Below are positions 16,042 through 26,101 of a stretch of DNA of 64,000 nucleotides, one piece after another. Both the position numbers and the translations under genes were made by a program. Under the pieces are notes generated by a model. That model did not search any database. It was not told the DNA's origin and worked only from the letters and a program-made list of their open reading frames with translations. Source of the DNA: Methanobrevibacter thaueri. GTDB taxonomy: Archaea; Methanobacteriota; Methanobacteria; Methanobacteriales; Methanobacteriaceae. The stretch covers positions 49,341 to 113,340 of the forward strand of contig NZ_MZGS01000026.1 in NCBI RefSeq assembly GCF_003111625.1. Direction: 5' to 3'. The stretch's first letter is position 1; every line of letters begins with the position of its first letter.

Positions 16042-17139
16042 TTATTCATCCATGTCTTCAAATCTGGATTCTAATTTTTCCATTACACCAGGAAGTGAAG
16101 TGTATTCCATTTCTTCAGCAGGTAATCTGTGAGGTTCGAATGGACCGTGTCTTCTGATGTAAGTTGCGATTTTAGCAGCTTGTTCACGGGTTGGGTCGAA
16201 TGCAGGGTCGTCAAATAAGTCGACTGGTCCGATCAATTCACCGTTAGCTACTTGGAAACCTAATCCTACTACTCTAGGTGGTCCGTCGAATCTGATTGGG
16301 TTTGCTTCCATTTCAGATACCGGCATCATTGGACCGTTGTGGGATCCTCTCATCCATCCACTTACCATGTGTGGGAATGCAAATGGATCTACACATTCAC
16401 CGTTAGCAGGGAAACCAGATTGTGCTCTTACGATACATACTGGGTCGTCTTTACCAACGTATTCTCCAGCCATTAAGTTTAACCTTTCAGTACTTATTGC
16501 AGCTGCGATTTCACCGTTTTTCTTCCATACTCTTTTGATTACGTATCTTCCGGTGGAACCAATTAATGCAAGCAAGTCGTACATTTCTTCAGGACAGTTA
16601 AGGATAACTTTTCTGTGTTCGATTACATCGAATACTTCAAATTTGAATCCATCATGTAATGATGGGTCAATAACTAATCCTGCAGTGTTGAATGGGTCTG
16701 CGAACATTCTGAATACTGGTAAGTTGAATGCACCAGGTTCGGTTTTGTCACAGCAGAATACTAAAACAGGGTCGGATGGCCTTTCTTCGAATTCCATTTC
16801 AGCGACACCAGGTCCCATACCTTTGATGTTTCCAGAGAAGGTATCGGATAACAAGTCTTGACCTGCACCGTATAATTTTAATTCACGTGCCCTTTCGGTA
16901 GCTTTCATGAATGCGTCATATGCGGTTTTGTGTACTTCTTCGTTTTCTACCCCTTTGTCGTGGGTCATGATTAAGTCTATGTCGTCTCCGCAACGGGAAA
17001 CATAGTAATCTTTTATGATACCTGCTTCTAATGCGTCAGCTAAAACTTCGTCACAAATTTCCATTAAATCAGGGTGTGCGACACAGTGTCCGGACACACT
17101 TCCGATATCAGCTTTAATTACACTAACAGTAGTTTTCAT
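16042..17139 (-). CDS. fbp: Fructose-1,6-bisphosphate aldolase/phosphatase
   Basis: Bifunctional archaeal gluconeogenic enzyme (type V FBPase) that condenses triose phosphates to fructose 1,6-bisphosphate and dephosphorylates it, with one Mg2+-dependent active site that remodels. The 365-residue length is standard. Family stretches are MKTTVSVIKADIGSVSGH with the N-terminal Asp/His metal ligands, KGMGPGVAEMEFEERPSDP, and CCDKTEPGAFNLPVFRMFAD. Codon use looks highly expressed. A GAGGTATTTAAA site precedes the ATG, and a strong terminator follows. Confidence 0.95.
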   Translation of the reverse strand: MKTTVSVIKADIGSVSGHCVAHPDLMEICDEVLADALEAGIIKDYYVSRCGDDIDLIMTHDKGVENEEVHKTAYDAFMKATERARELKLYGAGQDLLSDTFSGNIKGMGPGVAEMEFEERPSDPVLVFCCDKTEPGAFNLPVFRMFADPFNTAGLVIDPSLHDGFKFEVFDVIEHRKVILNCPEEMYDLLALIGSTGRYVIKRVWKKNGEIAAAISTERLNLMAGEYVGKDDPVCIVRAQSGFPANGECVDPFAFPHMVSGWMRGSHNGPMMPVSEMEANPIRFDGPPRVVGLGFQVANGELIGPVDLFDDPAFDPTREQAAKIATYIRRHGPFEPHRLPAEEMEYTSLPGVMEKLESRFEDMDE

Positions 17140-17260
17140 TTTAAATACCTCGAATTAGTAAATTATTATTTACTAGACATTTATTATTTTTGATTTGGAT
17201 AGTATTTAATTATTATGATTAGAATTATGTAATTTAAAAAAAAAGTGAAAGAAAAGAATA

Positions 17261-18415
17261 TTAATCTAATTTTCTAATATTCTCAAAGGCCTTTTCTATT
17301 TCAACATCCTGGTTCATGGCCTCGCAAGCCTCCTTAACGCGCTCTAAATCCGCACGGGTTTCAGGATATTTTGGAACTGCACTGCACCCTCCATCATCTA
17401 TTTTGGAGATTTCGAACGTTCCGATTTCCTTAGCAATGGCAGTGATTTCCTCCTTGTCAAGCCCTATCAACGGTGACAATATCGGCATTTCAACGCCGTA
17501 TCTTGTTGCAAGGATGTTTGACAGTGTCTGTGATGCGACCTGGCCAACGCTGCTTCCGTCAACTATTGCATCTGCACCTAGCTTTTGTGCCAATTTCTCC
17601 GCTATGTGATACATTCCGGACTTGCACAAAACACAGGTCATCTTTTCAGGGGCGTTGTCCTTGGCGGCCTGCAGATACTCACCGTAATCGATTACTCGCT
17701 TTTTGATTGGAGTTCCCTTGGCGTAAATGTTTAGTTGGTCAACGAGTTGGTTGAAAAGCTCTGTGACCTTCGGACCTGCGAAAGGATCGTTGTTGCAGTG
17801 AAGCGCAACAACCTCACATCCCCTTTTCATCATAAGATATGCAGCTACAGGAGAGTCTATTCCGCTTGATAAAAGCACAACGACTTTTCCCTGTGTTCCC
17901 AAAGGCAATCCGCCAGGGCCTTTAATCTTTTCATGGAAAATGAAAGTCCTCTCTTCACGGACTTCAACGAATATTGTCAAATCAGGATTTGTCAAGTCAA
18001 CCGGTGCCAGAACCACATCCCTTACGACACCACCGCAATGGGCAGCCATTTCCTGGGAGGTGAAATCATGTTTACCCACGCGACGGCACTTGATTGCGAA
18101 TTTTGTGTTCTCGTCAATCAGATTCTCACTGACCAAATCCTCCACATACTCTGTCAATGTTTTATCAATGTCTTCATAACTTGTATGTGTTGAAGTTGCG
18201 GGAGAGTATGACACGACACCGAACACCCGGTTCAGCTTTTCCACACCGTCTTCAAAATCATCAGGACAAATATAGATTCTTCCCTGGTTTCTTTCTACAT
18301 CGCATTCAAAAGTAGCTTTGATATTCTTAACTAGCTTTCTTTCAAAACGTGACCTTATTTTAGGACTTTTAAGTCCTATTTCACCATATCTAGCAATTAT
18401 TAAATCATAATTCAT
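17261..18415 (-). CDS. thiI: tRNA 4-thiouridine synthetase ThiI
   Basis: Adenylates U8 of tRNA and introduces sulfur. Order of domains in 384 residues: N-terminal ferredoxin-like and THUMP domain (residues about 1-165), then a PP-loop ATPase with VVLLSSGIDSPVAAYL near residues 180-195. CVLCKSGMY provides the conserved CxxC cysteines of archaeal-type ThiI; the C-terminal rhodanese domain of bacterial ThiI is absent, which is normal in methanogens that use other sulfur donors. The minus strand after the stop is T-rich, which may terminate transcription. Confidence 0.92.
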   Translation of the reverse strand: MNYDLIIARYGEIGLKSPKIRSRFERKLVKNIKATFECDVERNQGRIYICPDDFEDGVEKLNRVFGVVSYSPATSTHTSYEDIDKTLTEYVEDLVSENLIDENTKFAIKCRRVGKHDFTSQEMAAHCGGVVRDVVLAPVDLTNPDLTIFVEVREERTFIFHEKIKGPGGLPLGTQGKVVVLLSSGIDSPVAAYLMMKRGCEVVALHCNNDPFAGPKVTELFNQLVDQLNIYAKGTPIKKRVIDYGEYLQAAKDNAPEKMTCVLCKSGMYHIAEKLAQKLGADAIVDGSSVGQVASQTLSNILATRYGVEMPILSPLIGLDKEEITAIAKEIGTFEISKIDDGGCSAVPKYPETRADLERVKEACEAMNQDVEIEKAFENIRKLD

Positions 18416-18609
18416 TCAAACAACTCTTAAAGTTTAGTACACGCTGAAAAAAACAGTAATCCCTTCTATACTAGTTTTAAATATAACAGCAAGTATAATC
18501 TTTCAAAATCAATGTTAATAAAATTTTTGTAGTGGCAGAACCGTAATGTAAAATTATTTTTATGTAGATTCATAAAATGTAATATATCCAATACATTTAA
18601 GGTGACAGA

Positions 18610-19506
18610 ATGAAAATGAAGAATTTAATAGGAATCATGGCAATAGCCATTCTGACATTGCTATGCATCGGAGGGGTTTGCGCCACAGAGGATGGCGATA
18701 ATCTGAGCATTGACAATAATGATTCTCAAATAAAGTATAGCGATGACTTTAATGAGATAAATGGAAATTCGAGTGGAGAAACCGGTTTTGCAGATGGCAA
18801 TGCATCAACCACAACTGACCAAAACACCACACAACAGAATGCTCCCAAAAGCGAGAAAATCAATCCAACTGTCTTTTGCAGCCAGGAATTCATACACAAA
18901 AAAAGCAAAACATTCAAAGTGAAAGTGTACAGCTACAATGATGATTCCAAACTTGTATACCATAAAAACCTCAAACTAACGGTTAAGGTCAAAATCGGCA
19001 AAAAGACCAAAACTTACCATGTCAAAACCAACAATAAAGGGGAAGCAAAGATATTGAACGTCAAAAACCTGAAAGTCGGAACATACAAGGTTACCGTGAC
19101 CACCCCCGACAAGAGGTTCAAGATAAAGGAAACAGGACACATATTTATTTACGGCAAAGCCAAAAAGAAAACCACAATCAAGATGAAGAAAAACAAATAT
19201 GGAATTGAAGCAACCAAGAAACTAAACAAAAGGGATGTTCTCTGGACATTCTACGAACCTAGGGATGCTCAATTCAAAAAAGGCGTGTACGCAAAAACTT
19301 ATGATGTCAAAAATCCTCTTGACGGATTCCCTCATTCCATGATTTACAAGGCAAAATTCTACTTTAAAAACAAAAAGACTGGAAAAATCATTTCAAAGAC
19401 AGCAAAATTAAAAGCGGACAAATTCTATGGTTGGAAAGACATAAAAGTAAAACCTATTAAAGGCTACAAACCAATCGAAACAAAAGTTTGGTATTTAACC
19501 AGATAA
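18610..19506 (+). CDS. Secreted Ig-like adhesin-family protein
   Basis: Protein of 298 residues with a clear signal peptide (MKMKNLIGIMAIAILTLLCI, cleavage probably after VCA), an acidic Asn/Thr-rich spacer (about 25-90), and a lysine-rich Ig-like beta-sandwich domain (KSKTFKVKVYSYNDDSK through about residue 180). A second lysine-rich domain of about 100 residues follows. No membrane anchor is present; the very basic C-terminal half may hold the protein to the anionic cell wall, as in the giant adhesin at the end of this window. AGGTGACAG precedes the ATG. Ligand unknown. Confidence 0.7.
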   Translation: MKMKNLIGIMAIAILTLLCIGGVCATEDGDNLSIDNNDSQIKYSDDFNEINGNSSGETGFADGNASTTTDQNTTQQNAPKSEKINPTVFCSQEFIHKKSKTFKVKVYSYNDDSKLVYHKNLKLTVKVKIGKKTKTYHVKTNNKGEAKILNVKNLKVGTYKVTVTTPDKRFKIKETGHIFIYGKAKKKTTIKMKKNKYGIEATKKLNKRDVLWTFYEPRDAQFKKGVYAKTYDVKNPLDGFPHSMIYKAKFYFKNKKTGKIISKTAKLKADKFYGWKDIKVKPIKGYKPIETKVWYLTR

Positions 19507-19535
19507 GAGATTAACACTCTCTTATTTTATCTTTT
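19503..19535 (+). terminator. Terminator of the secreted Ig-like gene
   Basis: Stem ATAAGAGA/TCTCTTAT (19503-19510 and 19518-19525, loop TTAACAC) overlaps the stop codon and is followed by T-rich sequence. Confidence 0.7.
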
Positions 19536-19571
19536 TAAAAAAAAATAAGGAAGGATAAAAGGATTATCCTT
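19536..19571 (-). terminator. Terminator of alaS
   Basis: Stem AAGGATAA/TTATCCTT (19551-19558 and 19564-19571) includes the alaS stop codon. The plus-strand A run at 19536-19545 gives a T run on the minus strand. Confidence 0.65.
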
Positions 19572-22269
19572 GAATTAAATCAACTGCAGTTTGGATGGCC
19601 TCATCCATTTTGTCTGCATTTTTACCTGCACCCTGTGCCAAGGTCAAACGGCCACCGCCGCCACCACCTAAAACGCCTGCTGCAGTCTTGATGATCTCAT
19701 TGATTTTGACTCCACTGTCGATTGCACTTTGTGAAGCCGCACCAACGATTTTACCGTCGCTGTTTCCCATGATGACAACATCGGCCTTGCCGTTGTCAGT
19801 GAAGTCGGTTGCCATTTTCTGAAGCTCCTTGAAGTCAGCCTCAATCAGCTGGTGAACAACCTTCAAGCCGTTGATTTCATCGTATTCGTCTGCCAATGAG
19901 TTCATCTTTAAGCTTGCAATCTCTGATTTCAGACGGTCAATCTCATTTTTCTGTGCTTTCCATTCGGAGAAGAACCTGTCACAGGTTTTTGGCAACTGGT
20001 CGTTTTCAACCTTGAAGATTCCTGAACTTTCACGCAGGATTTCACCGTCATGCTGCATTGAATCGATTGCCGCAAGCCCTGCTGAAAAGTCAATCCTCTC
20101 AACACCGTCCTGAACCCTTTCGGTCTTGTTGATCTTAATCGGCCCGACCACACCTGTCCTCAGTACGTGTGTACCTGCACATGCCTGAACGTCGACTCCA
20201 GGAACTTTGACCACACGAATCATTTTTCCAGGAACGATACCCCCCTGGTATAGTACGAATCCGTATAATTCCTGTGCCTCGTCCCTTGTGTGGAACTGGA
20301 TGTCCAAGTCGATGTTGTCCATTACGTATTCATTGGCCAATTTCTCGATTTCATTCAGCTCTTCCTGTGTGATACGTTTATAATGTGAAAGGTCGATACG
20401 TGCACGGGTTAGGCCGTTTTGTGACCCTGCCTGCCAGATGTGCTGACCAAGCACTTTTCTTGCCGCTGCAATGACCAGGTGTGTTCCTGTGTGGTGGCGT
20501 GCAAGGGTTATCCTTCTTGTCCAGTCAAGTTTGCCTGTGACTTTTTTGCCAACCATGTCATCAGTCACGTCACCATCTACATGGTGCAATACGACATTGT
20601 CAATCTTTTCAGCATGATTCATTTTAAAGACATTTCCGTCTATGGAAACCTCACCTATGTCTGAAGGTTGGCCTCCTCCTTCAGGGTAGAATACTGTTTT
20701 ATCGAAGATTAAACATTTGTCCCCATCTTTTTCAACTAATCCTAAAACTTCCGCTTCGAACTCTTCTTGGTAGAAATCTTTATAGAACAATAAATCGGTT
20801 TCAGGGAAGTCTACTTTAAATGTGGATTTCTTGTTTGTTGTGTCCTTCTCGTGAGCTCCTGCAACCTGTGTGAAGAAATTATCCGGAACATTTACGGTAA
20901 ATCCGTCACCTGCCATCTCAACGACTGTTTCAGGAGGAATTCCATGGGCATCATACAAATCAATCAGCATGTCAAGAGGCATTTCTGATTTGCCCTCTTT
21001 CTTAAGTCTTTTGATGGACCTTTTGACTATGCTTCTTCCTTTTTTGACTGTTGCTGCGTATCTTTCCTCTTCAAGAGTGATGATGTTCATGATGTGCTCC
21101 TCGGAGTCGCGAATCTCAGGATAGAACTTGGACAGGAAATCAAGCTGTATTGCCATGACATCAGCCAGGGATTCCTTCATGTCCAATTCCTTCATGAACC
21201 TGATGGTTCTTCTTAAAACCAGTCTTGCCAGGTATCCCTCTTTCACGTTTGAAGGAATGATTCCGTCTGCAATCATGAATGCAAGGCATCTTGTGTGGTC
21301 GGCAATGATGTAGATTGCCTCCATAGGTTCTGCCGCCTTCAGGTACTCTTCCAATGACAAGTCGAGGCTGTCAGCCACTTGCTGCCTGAGTTCCTTCAGG
21401 TCCCCAATATCCTCGATATCCATCATTCCGGCGATTTGCGCATTTCTTCCTTGAATGTCCTCGTTGATCTCAACTCCGGTCAACTCTTTTAGCTTGTCAA
21501 CAACAGGAGCGAAGCATGCGTCATAGGCTGTTGGAGTTCCCTGTGAAATCCATGCGATTCTCTCAAGACCGTAACCGGTGTCCACAACCTTGATTGGGAT
21601 TTCCTTCTTGGATCCATCCTCAAGAGTTTCGTATTGGATGAATACCAAAGTGGCAAGTTCCACACCACGGCAGCAAACCTCATAACAAGGTCCCTCATTA
21701 CCTCCGCCTGCCCACCAGGACTTGATGAAGGTAATCTCCTCAGTGTTGATTCCAATGTGTTCGAAGAATTTGTGGCACAATTCGATTGTGCGGTCTTCCC
21801 AGTAAATGAAATCGTCTTCCTTGTTGATGACTGTGTGGGTTCCCATTGTGAAGCAGGTCATGTGACGGCCTGTCCTACCGACGTTGTCCACATCGTTCAG
21901 TCTGATTGAAGGTTGGGCCATTTCAATAGGATTTGCCGGAGGCTTGACAAGGCCGGAGGTAATCCAAGGCTGGAAACAGAAGATTGATGCTCCAACTAAA
22001 AATACGTCATCTCTCCATCTTTTAGCCAAAACGGGATATCTTGGGACATGTGTGTGTCCTTCACTTTCTAAAAATTCTCTAAAAACTTTCTGGATCTCAT
22101 ATAAATTGTATGGCTTGTCGGTTGCAGGATTTGCAATAAACTCATACTCATCACATGGAGCGTCCCCGCAAGTGTCTCTATCCACCTGTGAGTAAAACTC
22201 CTGTCCGCAAGTTTTACATGTTTGTTTTTTATAACCAAGTTCGTCAAAAATTTCTACCATATTAATCAT
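19564..22269 (-). CDS. alaS: Alanyl-tRNA synthetase, archaeal type
   Basis: Charges tRNA-Ala. The 901-residue protein has the archaeal N-terminal zinc-ribbon-like extension (CKTCGQEF and CGDAPCDEY), the class II catalytic core, an editing domain with RHHTGTHLV and the distal CAGTH metal ligands, and a C-terminal DHHA1 domain ending in GGGGGGR. The glycine-rich ending is normal for AlaS. The first ATG is at 22269; a second at 22260 (MVEIFDEL) is equally possible. No ribosome site is visible and the upstream stretch is AT-rich, so a leaderless start is likely. Last gene of the ftsZ-to-alaS cluster, though separated by a terminator. Confidence 0.95.
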   Translation of the reverse strand: MINMVEIFDELGYKKQTCKTCGQEFYSQVDRDTCGDAPCDEYEFIANPATDKPYNLYEIQKVFREFLESEGHTHVPRYPVLAKRWRDDVFLVGASIFCFQPWITSGLVKPPANPIEMAQPSIRLNDVDNVGRTGRHMTCFTMGTHTVINKEDDFIYWEDRTIELCHKFFEHIGINTEEITFIKSWWAGGGNEGPCYEVCCRGVELATLVFIQYETLEDGSKKEIPIKVVDTGYGLERIAWISQGTPTAYDACFAPVVDKLKELTGVEINEDIQGRNAQIAGMMDIEDIGDLKELRQQVADSLDLSLEEYLKAAEPMEAIYIIADHTRCLAFMIADGIIPSNVKEGYLARLVLRRTIRFMKELDMKESLADVMAIQLDFLSKFYPEIRDSEEHIMNIITLEEERYAATVKKGRSIVKRSIKRLKKEGKSEMPLDMLIDLYDAHGIPPETVVEMAGDGFTVNVPDNFFTQVAGAHEKDTTNKKSTFKVDFPETDLLFYKDFYQEEFEAEVLGLVEKDGDKCLIFDKTVFYPEGGGQPSDIGEVSIDGNVFKMNHAEKIDNVVLHHVDGDVTDDMVGKKVTGKLDWTRRITLARHHTGTHLVIAAARKVLGQHIWQAGSQNGLTRARIDLSHYKRITQEELNEIEKLANEYVMDNIDLDIQFHTRDEAQELYGFVLYQGGIVPGKMIRVVKVPGVDVQACAGTHVLRTGVVGPIKINKTERVQDGVERIDFSAGLAAIDSMQHDGEILRESSGIFKVENDQLPKTCDRFFSEWKAQKNEIDRLKSEIASLKMNSLADEYDEINGLKVVHQLIEADFKELQKMATDFTDNGKADVVIMGNSDGKIVGAASQSAIDSGVKINEIIKTAAGVLGGGGGGRLTLAQGAGKNADKMDEAIQTAVDLIQG

Positions 22270-22380
22270 TAATAACTATATTTTTTAATTAATAAATAAT
22301 TAATGAAAAATCGGTTAGAAAAAACAGTAAAAATAAAGTTTCGTAAAAAAAGTATCAAAAATAGTCAAATTTTATACAAA

Positions 22381-22421
22381 AAAATAAAAAAAAGAAAGGT
22401 GATAGATTTAAAAAATCTATC
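22381..22421 (-). terminator. Terminator of the ribosomal stalk operon
   Basis: Stem GATAGATTT/AAATCTATC (22401-22409 and 22413-22421) reaches the stop codon of the P1 gene. It is followed on the minus strand by a T-rich run. Confidence 0.7.
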
Positions 22422-22725
22422 CGAAGAGAGCACCTAATCCAGCTGCTGCAGCTTCTTCAGAAGCTTCTTCTTCCTCTTCTTCTTCTTCCTCTTCTTCTTC
22501 AACAGCTTCAGCTGCTGCTGCAGGTGCAGCTGCAGGTGCTGCTGCTGCCATAGCAGTAGTTTCCATAGCTTCGTCGATGTCTACATCTTCTAAAGCTGCG
22601 ATTAAAGCTTTGATTCTTGCGTCATCAGCTTCAATTCCTGCTGCTTCAATAATACTTTTAACATTTTCTTCGTTAATATCTTTTTCTGCACTGTGCAAAA
22701 TCATTGCCGCATATATATATTCCAT
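22417..22725 (-). CDS. rpl12p: Ribosomal protein P1 (archaeal L12)
   Basis: Flexible stalk protein that recruits translation factors to the ribosome. The 102 residues comprise a helical dimerisation domain ([20 protein letters not shown]), an Ala/Pro hinge, a run of glutamates encoded by GAA/GAG repeats, and the conserved factor-binding tail GLGALFG. The tail is the same as in P0 encoded next door. GGTGATA precedes the ATG. Confidence 0.96.
   Translation of the reverse strand: MEYIYAAMILHSAEKDINEENVKSIIEAAGIEADDARIKALIAALEDVDIDEAMETTAMAAAAPAAAPAAAAEAVEEEEEEEEEEEEASEEAAAAGLGALFG
22465..22500 (-). repeat. Glutamate-run simple repeat in the P1 gene
   Basis: GAA/GAG triplet run encoding the acidic hinge. 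A similar run occurs at 22834-22865 in the P0 gene. Such tracts can change length by slippage without frameshift. Confidence 0.8.
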
Positions 22726-22784
22726 GTTATCACCATTAGTTTGTTTTAAAGTGTTAGTTTTTTATAATATTAAAAATTTTAAAT

Positions 22785-23798
22785 TTAACCAAACAGAGCT
22801 CCTAACCCAGCTGCTGCTGTTTCTTCACTATTTTCTTCTTCTTCCTCTTCTTCCTCTTCTTCTTCAACAACTTCCTCTTCTGCTGCTGGAGCTGCTGCAA
22901 CAGCAACATTGGAAAGTTTTTCAGCTAATTCGTCATCAATAGCACCAGGTGCGTCTGCAACTTCGGATGCTAAAGCTAACATTTTAGCTTGTGCTAAACC
23001 AATGATTGGTTCTGAAGTTTCTGAAGTCATTATAGCTGCTTCTACACCGACATTAATTGCTCTGGTGTATGCAAGAGTAATGATAGTGGAAATAGTTTCG
23101 TCAGTAGGGATCGCTGCATTAACAGATAAGTTAAATGCATTTCTAAATGCGTTCTGTATGTCAGCTAATGTTTGTTCCTCATCGATTGCGAGTAAATCAG
23201 AAGTATAAACTGAACCTTCCTCATATACTGCTTTTAAATCAATTCCTACTTCCATTGGATTAATATCCATTCTTGATAAAGTTGCTGCAACTTGTTTGGA
23301 TACTGTTTCGCCTGCTGCGACTACAACAGTTTCTTTTTGAACGCAGATTTTACCTTTATCAATTTTTGCAGGAATACCTACTTGTTGTAATTCACCTAAA
23401 AATGGACCTGGTTCGAATCCTGTGTCTCCTTCAGGCACAATAATATCTTCTTCAGCAACAGCGCCCGGTTTTGCAGGAGCTGAGGTTTTGCTGTCTTCCA
23501 ATATTTTGTACAATTTGAAAGGATTCATTTCGGTTGCGATAAGTGCAACTTGACCATCCATATGTTCGGACAAATCAACAATGTTGGTTTTATCAGCATT
23601 ACAATCTTCGAAAGCTAAATCAATAAGGTTTTTCTTAGACATTCTGATAACAGCTTTTCCTTTGAGAGATTTTCTCATTTCTTGGAGCTGTTTTGCAGGA
23701 ATGTTGACTAAGTCGACGATACCGATAACATCGTATTCGCCAATAATACCTTTTAGCTCTTTAACTTCTTCCTTTTTCCATTCAGCAACATGAGCCAT
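22785..23798 (-). CDS. rpl10: Ribosomal protein P0 (archaeal L10)
   Basis: Anchors P1 dimers to the 23S rRNA at the stalk base. The 337-residue protein has the rRNA-binding N-terminal domain ([17 protein letters not shown], then [16 protein letters not shown]), an inserted domain, helical P1-binding spine, glutamate run, and GLGALFG tail. The start overlaps the L1 stop by one base (TAATG), indicating coupled translation. Confidence 0.96.
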   Translation of the reverse strand: MAHVAEWKKEEVKELKGIIGEYDVIGIVDLVNIPAKQLQEMRKSLKGKAVIRMSKKNLIDLAFEDCNADKTNIVDLSEHMDGQVALIATEMNPFKLYKILEDSKTSAPAKPGAVAEEDIIVPEGDTGFEPGPFLGELQQVGIPAKIDKGKICVQKETVVVAAGETVSKQVAATLSRMDINPMEVGIDLKAVYEEGSVYTSDLLAIDEEQTLADIQNAFRNAFNLSVNAAIPTDETISTIITLAYTRAINVGVEAAIMTSETSEPIIGLAQAKMLALASEVADAPGAIDDELAEKLSNVAVAAAPAAEEEVVEEEEEEEEEEENSEETAAAGLGALFG

Positions 23799-24436
23799 TA
23801 GATCACCCTCACTACTGGTCCCATAGTTGTTTTAATAAACATGGACTTTATTTGACTTCTTCCTTTTTCTAAATTGCGGTCTAAGACTGTAAGAACAGTT
23901 TCCACATTTTCAGCTATGTCCTCGTCTGACATGTCTTGGCTTCCAACAACAATCTGAATAGAAGCTTGTTGTTTTACACCAACTTTGACAGTGCTTTGTA
24001 ATCTTTCTAAAAGAGGATCCAATTTGATACTTGCAGGCACTGGTTTTGGCATTTTTCCACGTGGACCAAGAACTGGACCAAGGAATCTACCTACCAATGG
24101 CATCATATCAGCTTGAGCTATTAAGAAATCAACAGAGTTAGCCATTTTTTTAGCGGATTTTCTGTCTTTTCCAAACTCTTCTAGATCCTGTTTGTTGATT
24201 ACAACGTCAAGACCAGCATCTTTAGCTTGAACAATGAGTTCCCCGTCAGCGATGACTCCGATTTTTACCTCTTTGCCACGGCCGTTAGGAAGAGTAACTT
24301 CCTCATTAAACCTGTTTTCTGGTTTTTTGACATCTAAGTCACGGATATTAATAATAATATCTACGGACTCAGTGAAGTTTCTCGGCTTTGATTGTTCTTT
24401 TGCCTCCTTCACCGCGTTAATTACATCTTGTGTCAT
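23798..24436 (-). CDS. rpl1: Ribosomal protein L1
   Basis: Forms the mobile L1 stalk and in methanogens also represses its own translation by binding mRNA. The 212-residue protein contains the family stretch [22 protein letters not shown]. It starts at an ATG preceded by GGGGGTTG, which lies directly after a perfect hairpin (24449-24468). A 183-base gap to L11 suggests its own promoter or leader. Confidence 0.96.
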   Translation of the reverse strand: MTQDVINAVKEAKEQSKPRNFTESVDIIINIRDLDVKKPENRFNEEVTLPNGRGKEVKIGVIADGELIVQAKDAGLDVVINKQDLEEFGKDRKSAKKMANSVDFLIAQADMMPLVGRFLGPVLGPRGKMPKPVPASIKLDPLLERLQSTVKVGVKQQASIQIVVGSQDMSDEDIAENVETVLTVLDRNLEKGRSQIKSMFIKTTMGPVVRVI

Positions 24437-24448
24437 TATTCAACCCCC

Positions 24449-24468
24449 ATGAACATTTGAATGTTCAT
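24449..24468 (-). promoter_or_regulatory. Hairpin in the rpl1 leader
   Basis: ATGAACAT-TTGA-ATGTTCAT on the plus strand is a perfect 8-bp inverted repeat 13 bases upstream of the L1 start, directly before its ribosome site. It could affect translation of L1; whether L1 binds it is unknown. Confidence 0.45.
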
Positions 24469-24619
24469 TGGATTCATTTTGGTTTCATGAGTATCGATTA
24501 CAAGAAAAAAATTCTTCAACGATTGCATGAATTAAAAACAGTATATCAATTATAACCGTAATTATAACATCATATACACTGTATTATTAACTTAATTTTA
24601 AATTTCAACTAGACAATAT

Positions 24620-25102
24620 CTATTCTGATAAGATATCATCGTATACTCCAGCATCAACATCTTTTTGTGCTTCTCTTGGGTCTTTACCGTCAACAGATAA
24701 TCCCATACTTACACAGGTTCCCATAACTTCTTTGATACCTGCTTTGTAATCATTAGATAATAATGAATCAAATTTCATTCTAGTGATTTTTAAAGCAGCT
24801 TCAATAGGCAAGTCATTGACAATGTCTAAACCTGGTTCGTGAGAAGCTTTTTCGATGCCTAATTCTTCCATGATGAGAGCAGTAGTTGGCGGAGTACCGA
24901 TTTCAATTTCGAAATCTTTGGTGTCTCTGTCTACGCTAATGATAACAGGCACTTTCATTCCTGCAAAGTCAGCGCTTTTCTTATTAATTTCTTCTACAAC
25001 TTGCATCATGTTAATACCGAGAGGTCCTAAAGCAGGGCCTAATGGTGGTCCAGGAGTAGCGGTTCCACCTTCGATAAGAACTTCGACTGTATCTTTAGCC
25101 AT
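24620..25102 (-). CDS. rpl11: Ribosomal protein L11
   Basis: Binds the GTPase-associated region of 23S rRNA. Conserved features in 160 residues are the glycine/proline-rich N-terminus [20 protein letters not shown] and [15 protein letters not shown] near the end. The start overlaps the nusG stop by one base (TGATG). Confidence 0.96.
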   Translation of the reverse strand: MAKDTVEVLIEGGTATPGPPLGPALGPLGINMMQVVEEINKKSADFAGMKVPVIISVDRDTKDFEIEIGTPPTTALIMEELGIEKASHEPGLDIVNDLPIEAALKITRMKFDSLLSNDYKAGIKEVMGTCVSMGLSVDGKDPREAQKDVDAGVYDDILSE

Positions 25103-25572
25103 CAGTCAGCCTCCTTTTGAATTATTCTAATTTGATCAGCTTTAACAGTAACCGGAATCGGTACTGCAGCTTCTATTAACTCAAGAACGACTTCTTCACG
25201 TGATTCATCAATACGAACCACTTTTGCTCTTTCTCCTTTGAAAGGACCAGAAATGAGTTCCACAATACTTCCTTTTTGAATAGAGGAAATAATAGGTTCT
25301 GGTTTTAAGAATCTTTTAACTTCATCAAAGGTAATACCAACACTACCTTCAACAACACCTCTTAAATGTTGTACTTTCAAATCAGGATTCCTAAGATCTA
25401 TTTTTGTTGAAGATTCAACTAAAATATACCCCTTTAAAGATTCAGGGACAAGAATTGAAGAAATACCTATGCCATCAATGGTTCTAGCCTTACGGGCTAA
25501 GAGCCTGGCAACATTTCTCTCTTGACCTGCGGAGGTTTTTAGAGCATATATGGTACTGTTAGTATCTTCCAT
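25102..25572 (-). CDS. spt5: Transcription elongation factor Spt5/NusG
   Basis: Processivity clamp factor that bridges RNA polymerase over the DNA. It has 156 residues with an NGN domain ([17 protein letters not shown], then [11 protein letters not shown]) and a KOW domain ([20 protein letters not shown]). Coupled to L11 downstream, but 238 bases separate it from secE upstream, and that gap is AT-rich with a possible promoter, so the two may be transcribed separately. Confidence 0.95.
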   Translation of the reverse strand: MEDTNSTIYALKTSAGQERNVARLLARKARTIDGIGISSILVPESLKGYILVESSTKIDLRNPDLKVQHLRGVVEGSVGITFDEVKRFLKPEPIISSIQKGSIVELISGPFKGERAKVVRIDESREEVVLELIEAAVPIPVTVKADQIRIIQKEAD

Positions 25573-25810
25573 GAAAAATTCACCTATTTTTAAAGTTTTT
25601 ATTTGTTAATAAAATCATACATTAAGTTAAAAATATTATAGAAGCCATTGTTTTTAAGAATGAAAATTCTATAAAAATAAGATTTCTATAATAGTAATAT
25701 CTATGTAAAATAGTAGTATTTAAAACTTTTCCAAAAATCGAAAAATCTTAAGAAAAAAGCATTACAAAAATTTTATTATAATTGATGGATCAAAAAATAA
25801 ATGAATGGTA

Positions 25811-25990
25811 TTAGATACCAATTACGTGACCTAAACAGACAATGATATATCCGATACCGCCGATGATAACAACACCAATTGCTGAAATCTTAGCTAATTC
25901 GAGGTATTCTTTTCCATCAGGTTTTCTTGATACTTTTAATACTCTTTTGCTGTCTTTAATAAACTTATTGAAACTTTCTTGTACATTCAT
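25811..25990 (-). CDS. secE: Protein translocase subunit SecE (Sec61 gamma)
   Basis: Essential small subunit of the SecYEG channel. The frame encodes 59 residues: an amphipathic N-terminal helix (VQESFNKFIKDSKRVLKVSR), the conserved KPDGKEYLELAKISAIG hinge, and a single membrane helix (VVIIGGIGYIIVCLG). Size, topology and the ftsZ-secE-nusG order identify it. It lies 111 bases downstream of the ftsZ stop. Confidence 0.92.
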   Translation of the reverse strand: MNVQESFNKFIKDSKRVLKVSRKPDGKEYLELAKISAIGVVIIGGIGYIIVCLGHVIGI

Positions 25991-26101
25991 TTAAATAACC
26001 CAAAATAAAATTAAATTATAATAAAATAATAGTAATAAGATAATTTTTAACTTAAACATTAATAAATGTTTGCATTAGACAAAAAAAATTAAAAGATAGA
26101 A

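Noticed and set aside
16337..16861. Long plus-strand frame opposite fbp
   Set aside because: It is an antisense shadow caused by the codon bias of a highly expressed gene; the fbp match on the other strand is certain.
22465..22865. GAA-rich runs in P0 and P1 as a mobile repeat or CRISPR-like array
   Set aside because: They are in-frame glutamate codons of the acidic hinge, which is normal for archaeal stalk proteins.
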